Assembly (NCBI GenBank): GCA_011525845.1
Contig: WYBP01000002.1
Location: 62,001-126,000 of the forward strand
Reading direction: 5' to 3'
Length of the DNA stretch: 64,000 nucleotides
Origin: Gemmatimonadaceae bacterium
GTDB lineage: Bacteria; Gemmatimonadota; Gemmatimonadetes; Gemmatimonadales; Gemmatimonadaceae
A program made the translations under genes and the position numbers. The notes under the pieces are model-generated. The model worked only from the letters and a program-made list of their open reading frames with translations. It searched no databases and was not told the DNA's origin. Positions 18,611-28,934 of this stretch are shown piece after piece; position 1 is the stretch's first letter, and each line of letters starts with the position of its first letter.

Positions 18611-20890
18611 ATGGATGCCGTGCTCACGTTCCTGTTCAAGTATTCGTCGCGGGTCTGGGAACGGGGTGAGGTCGTCCTGAGCCCGGTGGCGCCACCCTGG
18701 TTCATCGCGGGGCTCGCGCTCCTTGCGATCGCGGTGGCGGCGATGACCTACCACCGGGTGCAGGGGATCTCGCGGATGCACCGCACGATCCTGCTCGCGC
18801 TGCGGGCGACGGCCCTCCTCCTGCTGGTCGCGTGCCTGCTCCGGCCCCGCCTCGTCGTCGCGAGCGCGGTGCCGCAGCGGAACGTGCTCGCGATCCTGCT
18901 CGACGACTCGCGCTCCATGGCCCTCAACGACGGGGGCGCGGAGTCGCGCGCCGCGCGCGTGGAGCGCGCGTTCGCCGACTCCGCCGCGCTGGTGCGTGCG
19001 CTCTCCGACCGATTCGCGCTCCGCTTCTACCGGTTCGCGGCCGACGTGCGGCCGGCGGCGGAGGCCGCGGGGCTCCGGAGCGCGGGGACGCGGACCGACC
19101 TCGCGCGCGCCCTCGAAGGGGCGCGGCAGGAGCTGGCCGGCACGCCGCTGGCCGGCGTGATCGTCGTGACCGACGGCGCGGACAACGGGGGCCGCGACCT
19201 CGAGCCCGCGGTGCTCGCGCTGCGCGCCCGCAAGGTGCCCGTGCACACGGTGGGCGTCGGGCTCGAGCGCTTCCCGCGCGACGTCGCGATCGAGCGCGTC
19301 TCGCTCCCGGCGCGTCCCCTGGTCGGGGCGAACCTGCTCGCGGACGTCACCCTGCGGCTCCGGGGCGTCGGCGGGGAGCGGATCCGGCTCACGGCGGAGG
19401 CGGACGGCCGCGTCGTCGCGACCGAGGAGGTCACCCTCCCCTCCCGCGAGGAGAGCGTGCGCGTGCGGCTCCGGCTCGCGGACCTGGCGCCGGGCACGCA
19501 TCGCATCACCGTGCGCACCCCCGTGCTGCCGCGGGAGACGGTGGCCGAGAACAACGAGTCGCACGGCATCGTGCAGGTGCGCGGCGGACCCGACCGGGTG
19601 CTCTACCTCGAAGGGGAGCCGCGGGCCGAGCTCGGCTTCATCCGGCGCGCGATCGCGACCGACAGCGCGCTGCAGCTCGTCGCGCTGCTGCGGAGCGCGG
19701 AGCGGAAGTACCTCCGGCTCGGCGTGCGCGACTCGCTCGAGCTAGCGGGGGGCTTCCCCACCACGCGGCAGGAGCTCTACGCGTACCGCGGCGTGATCCT
19801 CGGGAGCATCGAGGCGGCGTTCTTCACGCCGGACCAGCTGCGCATGCTCGCGGACTTCGTGAACCAGCGCGGCGGCGGGCTGCTCGCCCTGGGCGGTCGT
19901 GCGGCGTTCGCCGAAGGGGGCTTCCGTGGCACCCCGCTCGCCGAGGTGATGCCGCTGGCGCTCGACCGCGCGCCGCGCGAGGCGGAGGGGCCCGCGCTCG
20001 AACTCCGCATCCGGCCGACGGTCGCGGGCACGTCGGCGCCCGCGCTGCAGCTGCGGGCGTCGGACACCGCCTCCGCGCGCGTCTGGGACTCGCTCCCGCC
20101 CCTCACGGTGGTGAATGCGCTCGGCTCGCTGCGCCCCGGGGCCACCGCGTACCTCACGGGGCGCGCGGAGGGCGAGACCACCGACCAGCCCGTGCTCGCC
20201 ACCCAGCGGTTCGGCCGCGGCACCGCGACCGTGTTCACGGCGCAGGACAGCTGGCTCTGGAAGATGCACGCGGACATCCCGGTGGAGGATGCGACCCACG
20301 TGACGCTCTGGCGGCAGCTCGTGCGGTCGCTCACCGAGGAGAGCCCCGACCGCGTCGAGCTCGCCGTCACGCCGGACCGCGTGGCACCCGGCGAGCCGGT
20401 GGAGATCCGCGCGCGCGTGGCCGACGAGCAGTACCTCGACGTGAACGATGCGGCGGTGACCGCGACCGTCCGCACGCCATCCGGGCGCGAGGCGGAGGTC
20501 CCGCTCGAGTGGGCGCTCACGGAGAACGGGGTGTACACAGGACGATTCGTCGCGGAGGAGGCGGGAGTGTACGCGGTCGGCGCCGAATCGCGGCGCGGCC
20601 GCGATGTCGCCGCGGCGAGGAGCGTCGCGATGCTGGCCGACGACCAGGGAGCGGACGTCGAGCAGGCGGAGCTGCGCGCCCCCCTCCTGCAGCGGATCGC
20701 GCGGGAGACGGGTGGCCGCTACTACCCGCTCGCGGAGGCGGAGCGGCTCAGCGACGACGTGCTCTACACGGAGAGCGGCGTCACCGTGCGCGAGGCGCTC
20801 GACCTCTGGGACATGCCGGTGGTCTTCCTCGTCCTGGCCACGCTGCTCGGCGTGGAGTGGGCACTCCGCAGGTCGCGGGGGTTGGCGTGA
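18611..20890 (+). CDS. Membrane protein with VWA and GATase-like domains
   Basis: A 759-residue membrane protein that opens an eight-gene operon. Two N-terminal helices (about residues 30-46 and 59-77) are followed by a von Willebrand A-like domain: metal-site start LLDDSRSMAL at 96-105 and VVTDGADNGG at 175-184. A CARDB-like beta domain comes next (to the run VAENNESHGIVQV). A class I glutamine amidotransferase-like fold follows (LYLEGEPRAELGFIRRAI, LADFVNQRGGGLLALGG) without an obvious catalytic Cys-His-Glu set. A last helix near residues 735-752 ends in RRSRG. Probably an envelope scaffold that works with the downstream MoxR ATPase. The stop overlaps the next ATG (TGATG). Confidence 0.82.
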   Translation: MDAVLTFLFKYSSRVWERGEVVLSPVAPPWFIAGLALLAIAVAAMTYHRVQGISRMHRTILLALRATALLLLVACLLRPRLVVASAVPQRNVLAILLDDSRSMALNDGGAESRAARVERAFADSAALVRALSDRFALRFYRFAADVRPAAEAAGLRSAGTRTDLARALEGARQELAGTPLAGVIVVTDGADNGGRDLEPAVLALRARKVPVHTVGVGLERFPRDVAIERVSLPARPLVGANLLADVTLRLRGVGGERIRLTAEADGRVVATEEVTLPSREESVRVRLRLADLAPGTHRITVRTPVLPRETVAENNESHGIVQVRGGPDRVLYLEGEPRAELGFIRRAIATDSALQLVALLRSAERKYLRLGVRDSLELAGGFPTTRQELYAYRGVILGSIEAAFFTPDQLRMLADFVNQRGGGLLALGGRAAFAEGGFRGTPLAEVMPLALDRAPREAEGPALELRIRPTVAGTSAPALQLRASDTASARVWDSLPPLTVVNALGSLRPGATAYLTGRAEGETTDQPVLATQRFGRGTATVFTAQDSWLWKMHADIPVEDATHVTLWRQLVRSLTEESPDRVELAVTPDRVAPGEPVEIRARVADEQYLDVNDAAVTATVRTPSGREAEVPLEWALTENGVYTGRFVAEEAGVYAVGAESRRGRDVAAARSVAMLADDQGADVEQAELRAPLLQRIARETGGRYYPLAEAERLSDDVLYTESGVTVREALDLWDMPVVFLVLATLLGVEWALRRSRGLA

Positions 20891-21831
20891 TGCGCCGCGC
20901 GCTCTCTCTCGCCGCGATCGCGCTGGCCGCGGGTCTCGTCCTCGCCGCGCCGCTCGGCGCGCAGCGCACCCATCTCCTGGTGGTGACCGGGCTCGGCGGG
21001 GAGCCGCGCTTCTCCGAGGCGTTCGCGCGGCAGGGTGCGGCCCTGCACACGCTCGCGCGCACGCAGTGGCGCGTGGCGGACTCCAGCGTCGTCTGGCTCG
21101 CCGAGGATCCGGCGCGCGACCCCCGGCGCATCCGGGGGCGCGCGACGCGCGAGGCGATCGGGGCCGCGTTCCTCTCCCTCTCGCGACGCGTCGCGGCGGG
21201 GGACGTGCTGGTCGTGATCCTGATCGGCCACGGGAGCGGGGAGGGGCCGGGTTCCCGCGTGAACGTGCCTGGCGCGGACCCCACCGCCGCGGACTATGCG
21301 GCCTGGCTCTCGGGCTTCGCGCGGCAGACGGTGGTGTTCGTGAACGCGGCGAGCGCGAGCGGGGACTTCGTGGATGTGCTGCGCGCGCCGAACCGCGTGG
21401 TCCTGACGGCGACGCGCACCGCGTTCGAGCGGAACGAGAGCATCTTCGGCGAGCACTTCGTCCGGGGGCTCTCGGGTGCCGAGGCGGACGCGGACAAGGA
21501 CGGTCGCACCACCGTGCTCGAGGCGTTCGCCTACGCGGTGCGCGAGGTGGCGCGCGTCTACGAGCAGGACCAGCGCATGCTCACCGAGCACGCGGCGCTC
21601 AGCGACTCGACGCTGGCGGCGCGGACGGTCTTCGCCGCGGCGGCCGCGAGCGACGACCCGCGCGTGGTCGCGCTCGTCGCGGAGCGGCGCGTGCTGGAGG
21701 ACTCGGTGGCGGCGCTCCGCGCCCGGAAGGCGAGCATGCCGGCGGCGGCGTACGAGGACGCGCTCGAGCGGTTGCTCGTCGCGATCGCGGAGAAGTCCGA
21801 GGCGATCCGCGCGGCGGGGGTGAAGCCATGA
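20890..21831 (+). CDS. Exported caspase-fold-like protein lacking the catalytic cysteine
   Basis: A 313-residue protein with a signal peptide (cut near PLGAQ). The body looks like a clan CD (caspase/legumain C13-like) domain: a first strand HLLVVTGLGG, the histidine motif VVILIGHGSGEG (H114), and the second-strand motif VVFVNAASASGDF at about 148-160. In active members the second motif is D-A-C-x-S-G; here the cysteine position is S155. A typical post-domain segment DADKDGRTTVLEAFAYAV is present. The C-terminal 60 residues are a predicted coiled coil (VAERRVLEDSVAALRARK). It is probably non-peptidolytic or has altered chemistry. Both ends overlap neighbours (TGATG, ATGA), which ties it to the operon. 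Confidence 0.7.
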   Translation: MRRALSLAAIALAAGLVLAAPLGAQRTHLLVVTGLGGEPRFSEAFARQGAALHTLARTQWRVADSSVVWLAEDPARDPRRIRGRATREAIGAAFLSLSRRVAAGDVLVVILIGHGSGEGPGSRVNVPGADPTAADYAAWLSGFARQTVVFVNAASASGDFVDVLRAPNRVVLTATRTAFERNESIFGEHFVRGLSGAEADADKDGRTTVLEAFAYAVREVARVYEQDQRMLTEHAALSDSTLAARTVFAAAAASDDPRVVALVAERRVLEDSVAALRARKASMPAAAYEDALERLLVAIAEKSEAIRAAGVKP

Positions 21832-24098
21832 GCCGGTGGATCGTGGCGGTCGGGGCGGCACTCGTCGTCGGCGTCGCGGCCGGGGCGGGGCACACGGCAC
21901 AGCCGTCCAGCGCGCGCGCGCGCGTGGACGCGATGCTCGAGGCCGGCCAGCTCGTGGATGCTGAGGCCACGGCGCGCGCCGGTGGCGCGGGGCTGCGCAC
22001 AGCCCTGGGGGACGTCCTCGTGCTCCGCGGGCGGCTCGCGGCCGCGGACTCCGCGTATCGTGCCGCGGTCGCGTCCGGCGGCCCGGAGGAGCGTGGCGCG
22101 CGCGTCGGGCTCGCGGAGCTCATGGCGCGCCGCGGGGACCGCGCCGGCGCCGCCCGGATGGCGGGCGCGCTCATCGCCGAGTCGGCGCGGGGCACCGCGG
22201 GTTGGAGCGCGCGCGACCAGGTCGCACTGGGGCGCGCCTACCTGCTGGTGGCGAGCGGCGACGCGAACGCCGTGCGGAGCGCGCTGCGCGCCTTCGATGC
22301 CGCGACGGCGCAGGAGCCGACGCTGGTCGATGCCGCGCTCCGCGCGTCCGACCTCTTCCTCGAGAAGTTCGTCGCGCCGGAGGCGAAGAAGGGGTACGAA
22401 TCCGTACTCGCGGTGCAGCGCGGGAACGCGCGCGCCACGCTCGGGCTCGCGCGCGTGATGGAGTTCCTGAACGATGGGGACGCGATCGGGAGGGCGCGCG
22501 AGGCGCTCAAGGCGAATCCGTCGCTCGTCGCCGCGGAGCTCTTCATCGCACGGTTGCACCTCGAGGCGGAGCGCGGCGACTCGGCGCAGGCGGCGGCGCG
22601 GCGCGCCCTCGCCGTGGATCCGAGCGCGATGGATGCCTGGGCCACGCTGGGTGCCGTGGCCTGGCTCGCGGGTGACTCCGCGTCGTGGGACCGCGCCCGC
22701 GCGGAGGCGCACCGGCTCTCGACGAGCCCGGCGTCGTTCTACGTGACGCTCGCGGACGCGGCGGCGCGGCAGCGGCGCTACGCGGCGGCCGAGGCGTTCA
22801 GTGCCCAGGCCCTCGCGCTCGACTCGCTCTCGGTGGCCGCGCTCGGTGCGCTCGGCACCAACCGCCTGCGCGCGGGGGAGATCGCGGCCGGCCGTGCGCA
22901 GATCGAGCGCGCCTTCGCGATCGACCCGTTCAACCTCTGGCACAAGAATACGCTCGACCTGCTCGACGTGCTCGACGGGTTCCGGACGGTGGACCAGGGG
23001 AGGTTCCGGTTCGTCGCGCCGGCGAGGGAGGCGGACGTGCTGCTCCCGTACCTCGCGCCGCTGCTCGAGGAGGCGTACGCCGACCTCGCGAGGCGGTACG
23101 ACTATCGCCCCGCGGCGCCGATCCGGTTCGAGATCTATGACCGGCACGCGGACTTCTCCGTGCGCACCGTGGGACTCACGGGACTCGGCGCGCTCGGCGT
23201 GAGCTTCGGGCGGGTGCTCGCGATCGACGCGCCCTCCGCGCGGCCGCCGGGGAGCTTCAACTGGGGGTCCACCTCCTGGCACGAGCTGGCGCACACCTTC
23301 ACGCTCGGGCTCTCGGGGAACCGGGTGCCGCGCTGGTTCTCCGAGGGCGTCTCGGTGTTGGAGGAGCGGCGCGCGCGGCCGGGGTGGGGAGCGCAGCCGA
23401 CGCCGGAGTACCTCGCGGCGCTCAAGGCGAAGTTCATGCGGCCGGTGAGCACGCTCAACGAGGGGTTCGTGCGGCCGCGGCGCCCGGACGAGGTGGTGCT
23501 GAGCTACTACCACGCATCGCTGGTCTGCGAGTGGATCGAGTCCGAGTTCGGCGCCCCGGCGCTCCCGGCGATGCTGCGCGGATGGCGCGACGGCCTCACC
23601 ACGGAGGCGGTGGTGCAGCGCGTGCTGCGGATCGACCTGCCCGCGCTCGATGCGCGCTTCGACACCTGGGTGCAGGCGAGGTTCAGGGACCGGACGGTGT
23701 CGGAGGCGCCCGAGGGCGATGCGGCGCTCGAGCCGCTCCTGCAGGAGGTGGCGGCCCGGGAGCGCGCCGGTGACGACGCGGGTCTGGTCGCGGCGCTCGA
23801 GCGCCTGGTGTGGGTCTGGCCGTACGACGCGGGGGTGCATGTGAAGCTCGCCGAGGCGGCCGCGCGCACCGGGGACTTCGCGCGCGCGTTGCGGGAGCGG
23901 CGGGTGGTGCTGGCGCTGGGCCCCTCGGACCCGCTGGGTGCGCGCGTGGAGCTCGCCCGCGCCATGCTGGGCGCGGGGGACCGCGCCGGAGCGCGGCGCG
24001 AGGTGCTCGCCGTGCTGGAGCAGGCGCCGACCTTCGAGCGGGCGCAGACCCTGCTGCTCGAGCTGCGGCGCAGTGCGCCGCCGGAGGACTCGCGATGA
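21828..24098 (+). CDS. TPR protein with MA-type (gluzincin) peptidase domain
   Basis: A 756-residue exported protein (signal peptide ends near GAGHTAQ). Residues 30-390 are tetratricopeptide-like repeats (for example LDSLSVAALGALGTNRLRAG). The middle is a peptidase MA-like domain: HELAH at 485-489 and the third ligand E506 in RWFSEGVS, the standard gluzincin site. Two or more further TPR units close the protein (CHVKL-type helices from about 640). All catalytic residues are intact, so active proteolysis in the periplasm is likely; the substrate is unknown. Its ATG overlaps the caspase-like gene's stop, and its own stop overlaps the DUF4159 gene's ATG. Confidence 0.83.
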   Translation: MSRWIVAVGAALVVGVAAGAGHTAQPSSARARVDAMLEAGQLVDAEATARAGGAGLRTALGDVLVLRGRLAAADSAYRAAVASGGPEERGARVGLAELMARRGDRAGAARMAGALIAESARGTAGWSARDQVALGRAYLLVASGDANAVRSALRAFDAATAQEPTLVDAALRASDLFLEKFVAPEAKKGYESVLAVQRGNARATLGLARVMEFLNDGDAIGRAREALKANPSLVAAELFIARLHLEAERGDSAQAAARRALAVDPSAMDAWATLGAVAWLAGDSASWDRARAEAHRLSTSPASFYVTLADAAARQRRYAAAEAFSAQALALDSLSVAALGALGTNRLRAGEIAAGRAQIERAFAIDPFNLWHKNTLDLLDVLDGFRTVDQGRFRFVAPAREADVLLPYLAPLLEEAYADLARRYDYRPAAPIRFEIYDRHADFSVRTVGLTGLGALGVSFGRVLAIDAPSARPPGSFNWGSTSWHELAHTFTLGLSGNRVPRWFSEGVSVLEERRARPGWGAQPTPEYLAALKAKFMRPVSTLNEGFVRPRRPDEVVLSYYHASLVCEWIESEFGAPALPAMLRGWRDGLTTEAVVQRVLRIDLPALDARFDTWVQARFRDRTVSEAPEGDAALEPLLQEVAARERAGDDAGLVAALERLVWVWPYDAGVHVKLAEAAARTGDFARALRERRVVLALGPSDPLGARVELARAMLGAGDRAGARREVLAVLEQAPTFERAQTLLLELRRSAPPEDSR

Positions 24099-24886
24099 CG
24101 CGGATCACGATGCTGGCGGTCTCGGTGGCGATGGCTCTGGCGATGGTGCCCGTGCTGCCGTCCACGGCGAGCGCCCAGCGCGGCGGCGGTCGCGAGCGGT
24201 TCGTGGAGCCCGAGGACAACCCGCGCTACGACGGGCGGTTCACGTTCGTGCGCGTGCGCTACGAGATGGGGTTGAACTCGGAGTTCGGCTTCCGCGGGCG
24301 CGGCGGCGGCGGGCTCCCGCCCTGGGCGCACGACTACCCGCGCGGCGAGCGCAACTTCACGCAGATCCTCTCCGAGCTCGCCACCGTGCGCGTGCGCACG
24401 CGGGAGAGCGTGATCCTCTCGCTCAACGACCCGGAGCTCACGAAGTATCCCGTGGCGTACATGTCGGAACCGGGATTCTGGACGCCGAACGACGCGGAGG
24501 TCGCGGGGCTGCGCGCGTACCTGCTCAAGGGCGGGTTCATCATCTTCGACGACTTCCGCGGCCGCGACTGGTTCAACCTCGAGCAGCGGATGAGCCAGGT
24601 GCTCCCCGAACTCCGGTTCGTCCAGATCGACGCCACGCACCCGATCTTCGACTCGTTCTACCGCATCACGAATCCCGAGGTGATGAACGCCTACGACGCG
24701 GTGCCGACGTACTGGGCGATCTTCGAGGAGAACGACCCCAGGAAGCGGATGCTCGCGATCGCCAACCGCGACAACGACATGTCGGAGTACTGGGAGTGGT
24801 CCGGCAACGGCTTCTTCGCCGTGGACATCACCAACGAAGCGTACAAGATCGGCATCAACTACATCATCTACGCCCTCAGTCGCTGA
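24095..24886 (+). CDS. DUF4159 domain protein, exported
   Basis: A 263-residue protein with a signal peptide (MTRITMLAVSVAMALAMVPV, cut after TASAQ). Nearly all of the rest is one DUF4159 domain: FTFVRVRYEMG at the start, ILSLNDPELTKYPVAYMSEPG, LRAYLLKGGFIIFDDFRG and DATHPIFDSFY in the middle. The fold is flavodoxin/GATase-like with no visible catalytic set. DUF4159 genes are regularly found next to moxR and DUF58 genes, as here; function is not established. The moxR gene follows after 21 bases behind a purine-rich ribosome-binding site (GGAGAG). Confidence 0.85.
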   Translation: MTRITMLAVSVAMALAMVPVLPSTASAQRGGGRERFVEPEDNPRYDGRFTFVRVRYEMGLNSEFGFRGRGGGGLPPWAHDYPRGERNFTQILSELATVRVRTRESVILSLNDPELTKYPVAYMSEPGFWTPNDAEVAGLRAYLLKGGFIIFDDFRGRDWFNLEQRMSQVLPELRFVQIDATHPIFDSFYRITNPEVMNAYDAVPTYWAIFEENDPRKRMLAIANRDNDMSEYWEWSGNGFFAVDITNEAYKIGINYIIYALSR

Positions 24887-24907
24887 CCCTTACGTGGAGA
24901 GACACTC

Positions 24908-25942
<1,035 letters not shown>

Positions 25943-25947
25943 CGCCG

Positions 25948-26853
25948 ATGACCGCGACGCCGGCCAAGGAGACCTTCCTCGACCCCGCGCTCCTCGCGCG
26001 GATCAGCGACCTGCCGCTCATCGCGCGGATGGTCGTGGACGGCTTCATGCACGGCCTGCACCGCTCCGTGAAGAAGGGGCTCTCGCTCGACTTCGCCGAG
26101 CACCGCCAGTACCAGCCGGGGGACGACCTGCGGCGGATCGACTGGAAGGCGTACGCCCGCACCGACCGCTTCTACATCAAGGAGTACGAGGCGGACACCA
26201 ACGCCGGCGTGCTCTTCGCGCTCGACGTCACCGGGTCGATGGACTACGCGAGCGCCGCGGTGAACAAGTTCACGTACGCGAAGATCCTCGTGGCTGCGCT
26301 CGCCTGGCTCACGCAGCGGCAGGGGGACCGCGTGGGGATCGCCACCTTCGGTGACGACCTCGTGGACATGGTGCCCCCCTCGACGCGGCACCTGCAGCTC
26401 CTGCTGAGCGTGCTCGGCCGCGCGGTGGCGAAGGGGGAGGGCGCGCTCCCGCTCGCGATCGACCGCGTGGCGGACGTCGCGACGCGCCCGGGGATCGTGA
26501 TCCTCGTGAGCGACTTCTATGGTGAACCCGAGGCGATCGGCCGGTCGGTGAACACGCTCCGCGCGCGCGGCCACGACGTGCTCGTCTTCCACCTGCTCGA
26601 CCCGGCCGAGGAGTCCTTCCCGTTCGAGGCGGCCACCGTGTTCGAGGACGGGGAGAGCGGGCTGCGCATGCCGCTGCGGCCGGAGGAGGTGAAGGAGCGC
26701 TACCAGCGGATGTTCCGCGCGCACCGCGCCGACCTCGAGGGGCGCTTCGCCGCCGCCGGCGTCGAGTACGTCGCGCTCCGAACCGACCAGCCGCTCGACC
26801 ACGCCCTCTACGCCTACCTCGACCACCGCCTCTCGCGGAGCCGGGTGCGCTGA
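25948..26853 (+). CDS. DUF58 family protein
   Basis: A 301-residue cytosolic DUF58 protein. The family motif is PGDDLRRIDWKAYARTDRF, followed by a VWA-like core with a degenerate metal site (LFALDVTGSMDYAS) and VILVSDFYGEP. DUF58 proteins are the regular partners of MoxR ATPases and are thought to be their direct substrates or adaptors. It begins 5 bases after moxR and its stop overlaps the ATG of the BatA-like gene (TGATG), so dosage is tightly coupled. Confidence 0.93.
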   Translation: MTATPAKETFLDPALLARISDLPLIARMVVDGFMHGLHRSVKKGLSLDFAEHRQYQPGDDLRRIDWKAYARTDRFYIKEYEADTNAGVLFALDVTGSMDYASAAVNKFTYAKILVAALAWLTQRQGDRVGIATFGDDLVDMVPPSTRHLQLLLSVLGRAVAKGEGALPLAIDRVADVATRPGIVILVSDFYGEPEAIGRSVNTLRARGHDVLVFHLLDPAEESFPFEAATVFEDGESGLRMPLRPEEVKERYQRMFRAHRADLEGRFAAAGVEYVALRTDQPLDHALYAYLDHRLSRSRVR

Positions 26854-28934
26854 TGGGACTCGGCTTCCTCGTCCCCGCCTTCCTCGCCGGGCTCGCCGCG
26901 ATCGCGATCCCGCTGCTGATGCACCTCCGCGACCGGAACGAGGAGACACCCACCCGGTTCCCGTCGCTGATGTTCCTCGTGCGGCTCCCGATCCGCACCT
27001 CGGACCGTCGCAAGGTCACGGACTGGCCGCTCCTGCTCCTGCGGGCGCTGGCGGTGGCGATCCTCGTGCTGGCCTTCTCGCGCCCCTTCTTCGGCCGCGA
27101 CGCGGCGGCGGCGGGCGAGGGGCGCGTGCGCACGATGGTCGTCATGCTCGACCGTTCGATGAGCATGGGGTACGCCGGCACCTGGGCGGCGGCGCGGGAC
27201 TCCGTGCGCGCGCTCCTCGACGGGCTCGCCACGGACGACCAGGTGGCGCTCGTGCTCTTCGACGAGGAGGCGACGCTCGCGCAGAACTGGACGGCCGACC
27301 GTGCCGCCGTGCGGGCCATCGTGGACGCGACCGAGCCGGCCGCGCGCGCGACGGGGTTCGGCGCGGCACTGCGCGTGGCCCGCAGCGCGCTCGTCGCCGC
27401 CCCGCCGGGGGCACCCGAGATCGTGCTCGTCACCGACCTCCAGCGGAGCGGGCTCACCGGCGTCGCGGGACTCGCCATGCCGGCGGGCCTGCCGATCCGC
27501 GTGGTCTCCGTCGCACCGCCGGCGCGCGCCAACACCGCGGTCTCCTCGGTGGATGCCCGTCGTGTCGCGGACGGCTCGCGCGTGCAGCTGCACGTGCAGG
27601 CCCGAGTCACGACCCGCGAACTCCCGGCGCCGCGGTCGGTGCGCCTCGCGCTGGCGCTCGCGGGGCGCGAGGTGGGGACGCGCACCGTCACGCTCCCGGC
27701 GGACGGAGAGCTGAACGTCGTGTTCGACCCCGTCACCGCACCCGCGGGCGCCATCAGCGGCCGCGTCACCGTGGACTCCGACGCGCTGCCGGGGGACGAC
27801 CGCCTCGAGTTCGCGCTCCCCGCGGACGACGCGCTCACGGTCGTCCTCGTGGTCCCCGACGACCTCAACCGCGACGAGACGCTCTACTTCGAGCGCGCGC
27901 TCGCCATCGGCCGGGCGCCGGCGGTGCGTATCGAGCGCCGCCGCACCGGTGCCGTGGATGCCGCGACGCTGGCGCGCGCGGGCATCGTCTTCCATTGGGA
28001 TGTCGCCCCGGCCAGCGGCGCCGCGGGTGCTGGGCTCGACACCTGGGTGCAGGGCGGCGGTGGACTGGTCGTCCTCGCCGGCCCGCGCCTGGGCGCACGC
28101 CGCGTCTCGGCGCTGGCCGCGACGGCGGGCGTCAATGGTCAGGCCGACCGCAGCGCGGCGGGCGGCGCCACGGTGGGAGAGGTGCGGATGGAGCATCCCC
28201 TCTTCACGCCCTTCCGCGCGGCCCCGGCCGCGCTCAGCGCGCCGCGCTTCCTCCGCTATCCACGCCTCGAACCGCTCGTGGGCTCGGAGGTGCTCGCCCG
28301 CTTCGACGACGGGTCGCCCGCGATCCTCGAGCGGACCGCCGGCGAGGGGCGCGTGCTCGTGCTCGCCCCGGGCCTCGACGTGCGCGAGGGCGACTTCCCG
28401 CTCCAACCGGCGTTCCTTCCGTTCCTGCGGCGCGTCGCGCTCTACGCGGCGGGCCACGAGGCCGCGCCGCTCTGGCGCAGCACCGGGGAGAGCTGGATGC
28501 CGCGCGGGGTCCGCCGAGCCCCGGTGATCCAGGCTCCGGACGGCACACTGCTCCGCCCCGAAGCCACGGAGTTCGCCGTCGCGCTGACCCTTGAACAGGT
28601 CGGGGTGTATGCTGCGTATGAGGGACGGGTGGACGGCTCGCCGCGGGACCGGATCGCCGTGAACGTCGGGGCCGCGGAGTCCGACCTGACCCCGGCCGAT
28701 CCGTCGGAACTGCTGCTCGGCGTCGCCGAGACCGCCGACTCCACGCTCCGCGGCCTCGCGCCCCCGACGTCCGTCGAGATCGAATCGCGCCAGCTGGCGT
28801 GGCGCATCCTGCTGCTGGTCGGCCTGCTGCTCCTGCTCGCCGAGTCCGTGATCGCATCAAGAGGCTGGCGCGGGCGCGCCCGGCGTGCCACCGTCGTAGG
28901 ACCAGCCGCCACTCCGAAGGAGAGCCAGGGATGA
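26853..28934 (+). CDS. BatA-like membrane VWA protein
   Basis: A 693-residue membrane protein. The N-terminus matches the BatA N-terminal region: two helices around FLVPAFLAGLAAIAIPLLMH and VTDWPLLLLRALAVAILVLAF joined by a cytosolic turn with RDRN. The VWA domain follows with its metal-site motif VVMLDRSMSMG (near residue 93) and LVTDLQRSG. A beta-rich periplasmic part and a GATase-like stretch run to a last helix (AWRILLLVGLLLLLAE) and a basic tail. It probably pairs with DUF58 and the first operon VWA protein. Its stop overlaps the next ATG (ATGA). Confidence 0.88.
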   Translation: MGLGFLVPAFLAGLAAIAIPLLMHLRDRNEETPTRFPSLMFLVRLPIRTSDRRKVTDWPLLLLRALAVAILVLAFSRPFFGRDAAAAGEGRVRTMVVMLDRSMSMGYAGTWAAARDSVRALLDGLATDDQVALVLFDEEATLAQNWTADRAAVRAIVDATEPAARATGFGAALRVARSALVAAPPGAPEIVLVTDLQRSGLTGVAGLAMPAGLPIRVVSVAPPARANTAVSSVDARRVADGSRVQLHVQARVTTRELPAPRSVRLALALAGREVGTRTVTLPADGELNVVFDPVTAPAGAISGRVTVDSDALPGDDRLEFALPADDALTVVLVVPDDLNRDETLYFERALAIGRAPAVRIERRRTGAVDAATLARAGIVFHWDVAPASGAAGAGLDTWVQGGGGLVVLAGPRLGARRVSALAATAGVNGQADRSAAGGATVGEVRMEHPLFTPFRAAPAALSAPRFLRYPRLEPLVGSEVLARFDDGSPAILERTAGEGRVLVLAPGLDVREGDFPLQPAFLPFLRRVALYAAGHEAAPLWRSTGESWMPRGVRRAPVIQAPDGTLLRPEATEFAVALTLEQVGVYAAYEGRVDGSPRDRIAVNVGAAESDLTPADPSELLLGVAETADSTLRGLAPPTSVEIESRQLAWRILLLVGLLLLLAESVIASRGWRGRARRATVVGPAATPKESQG

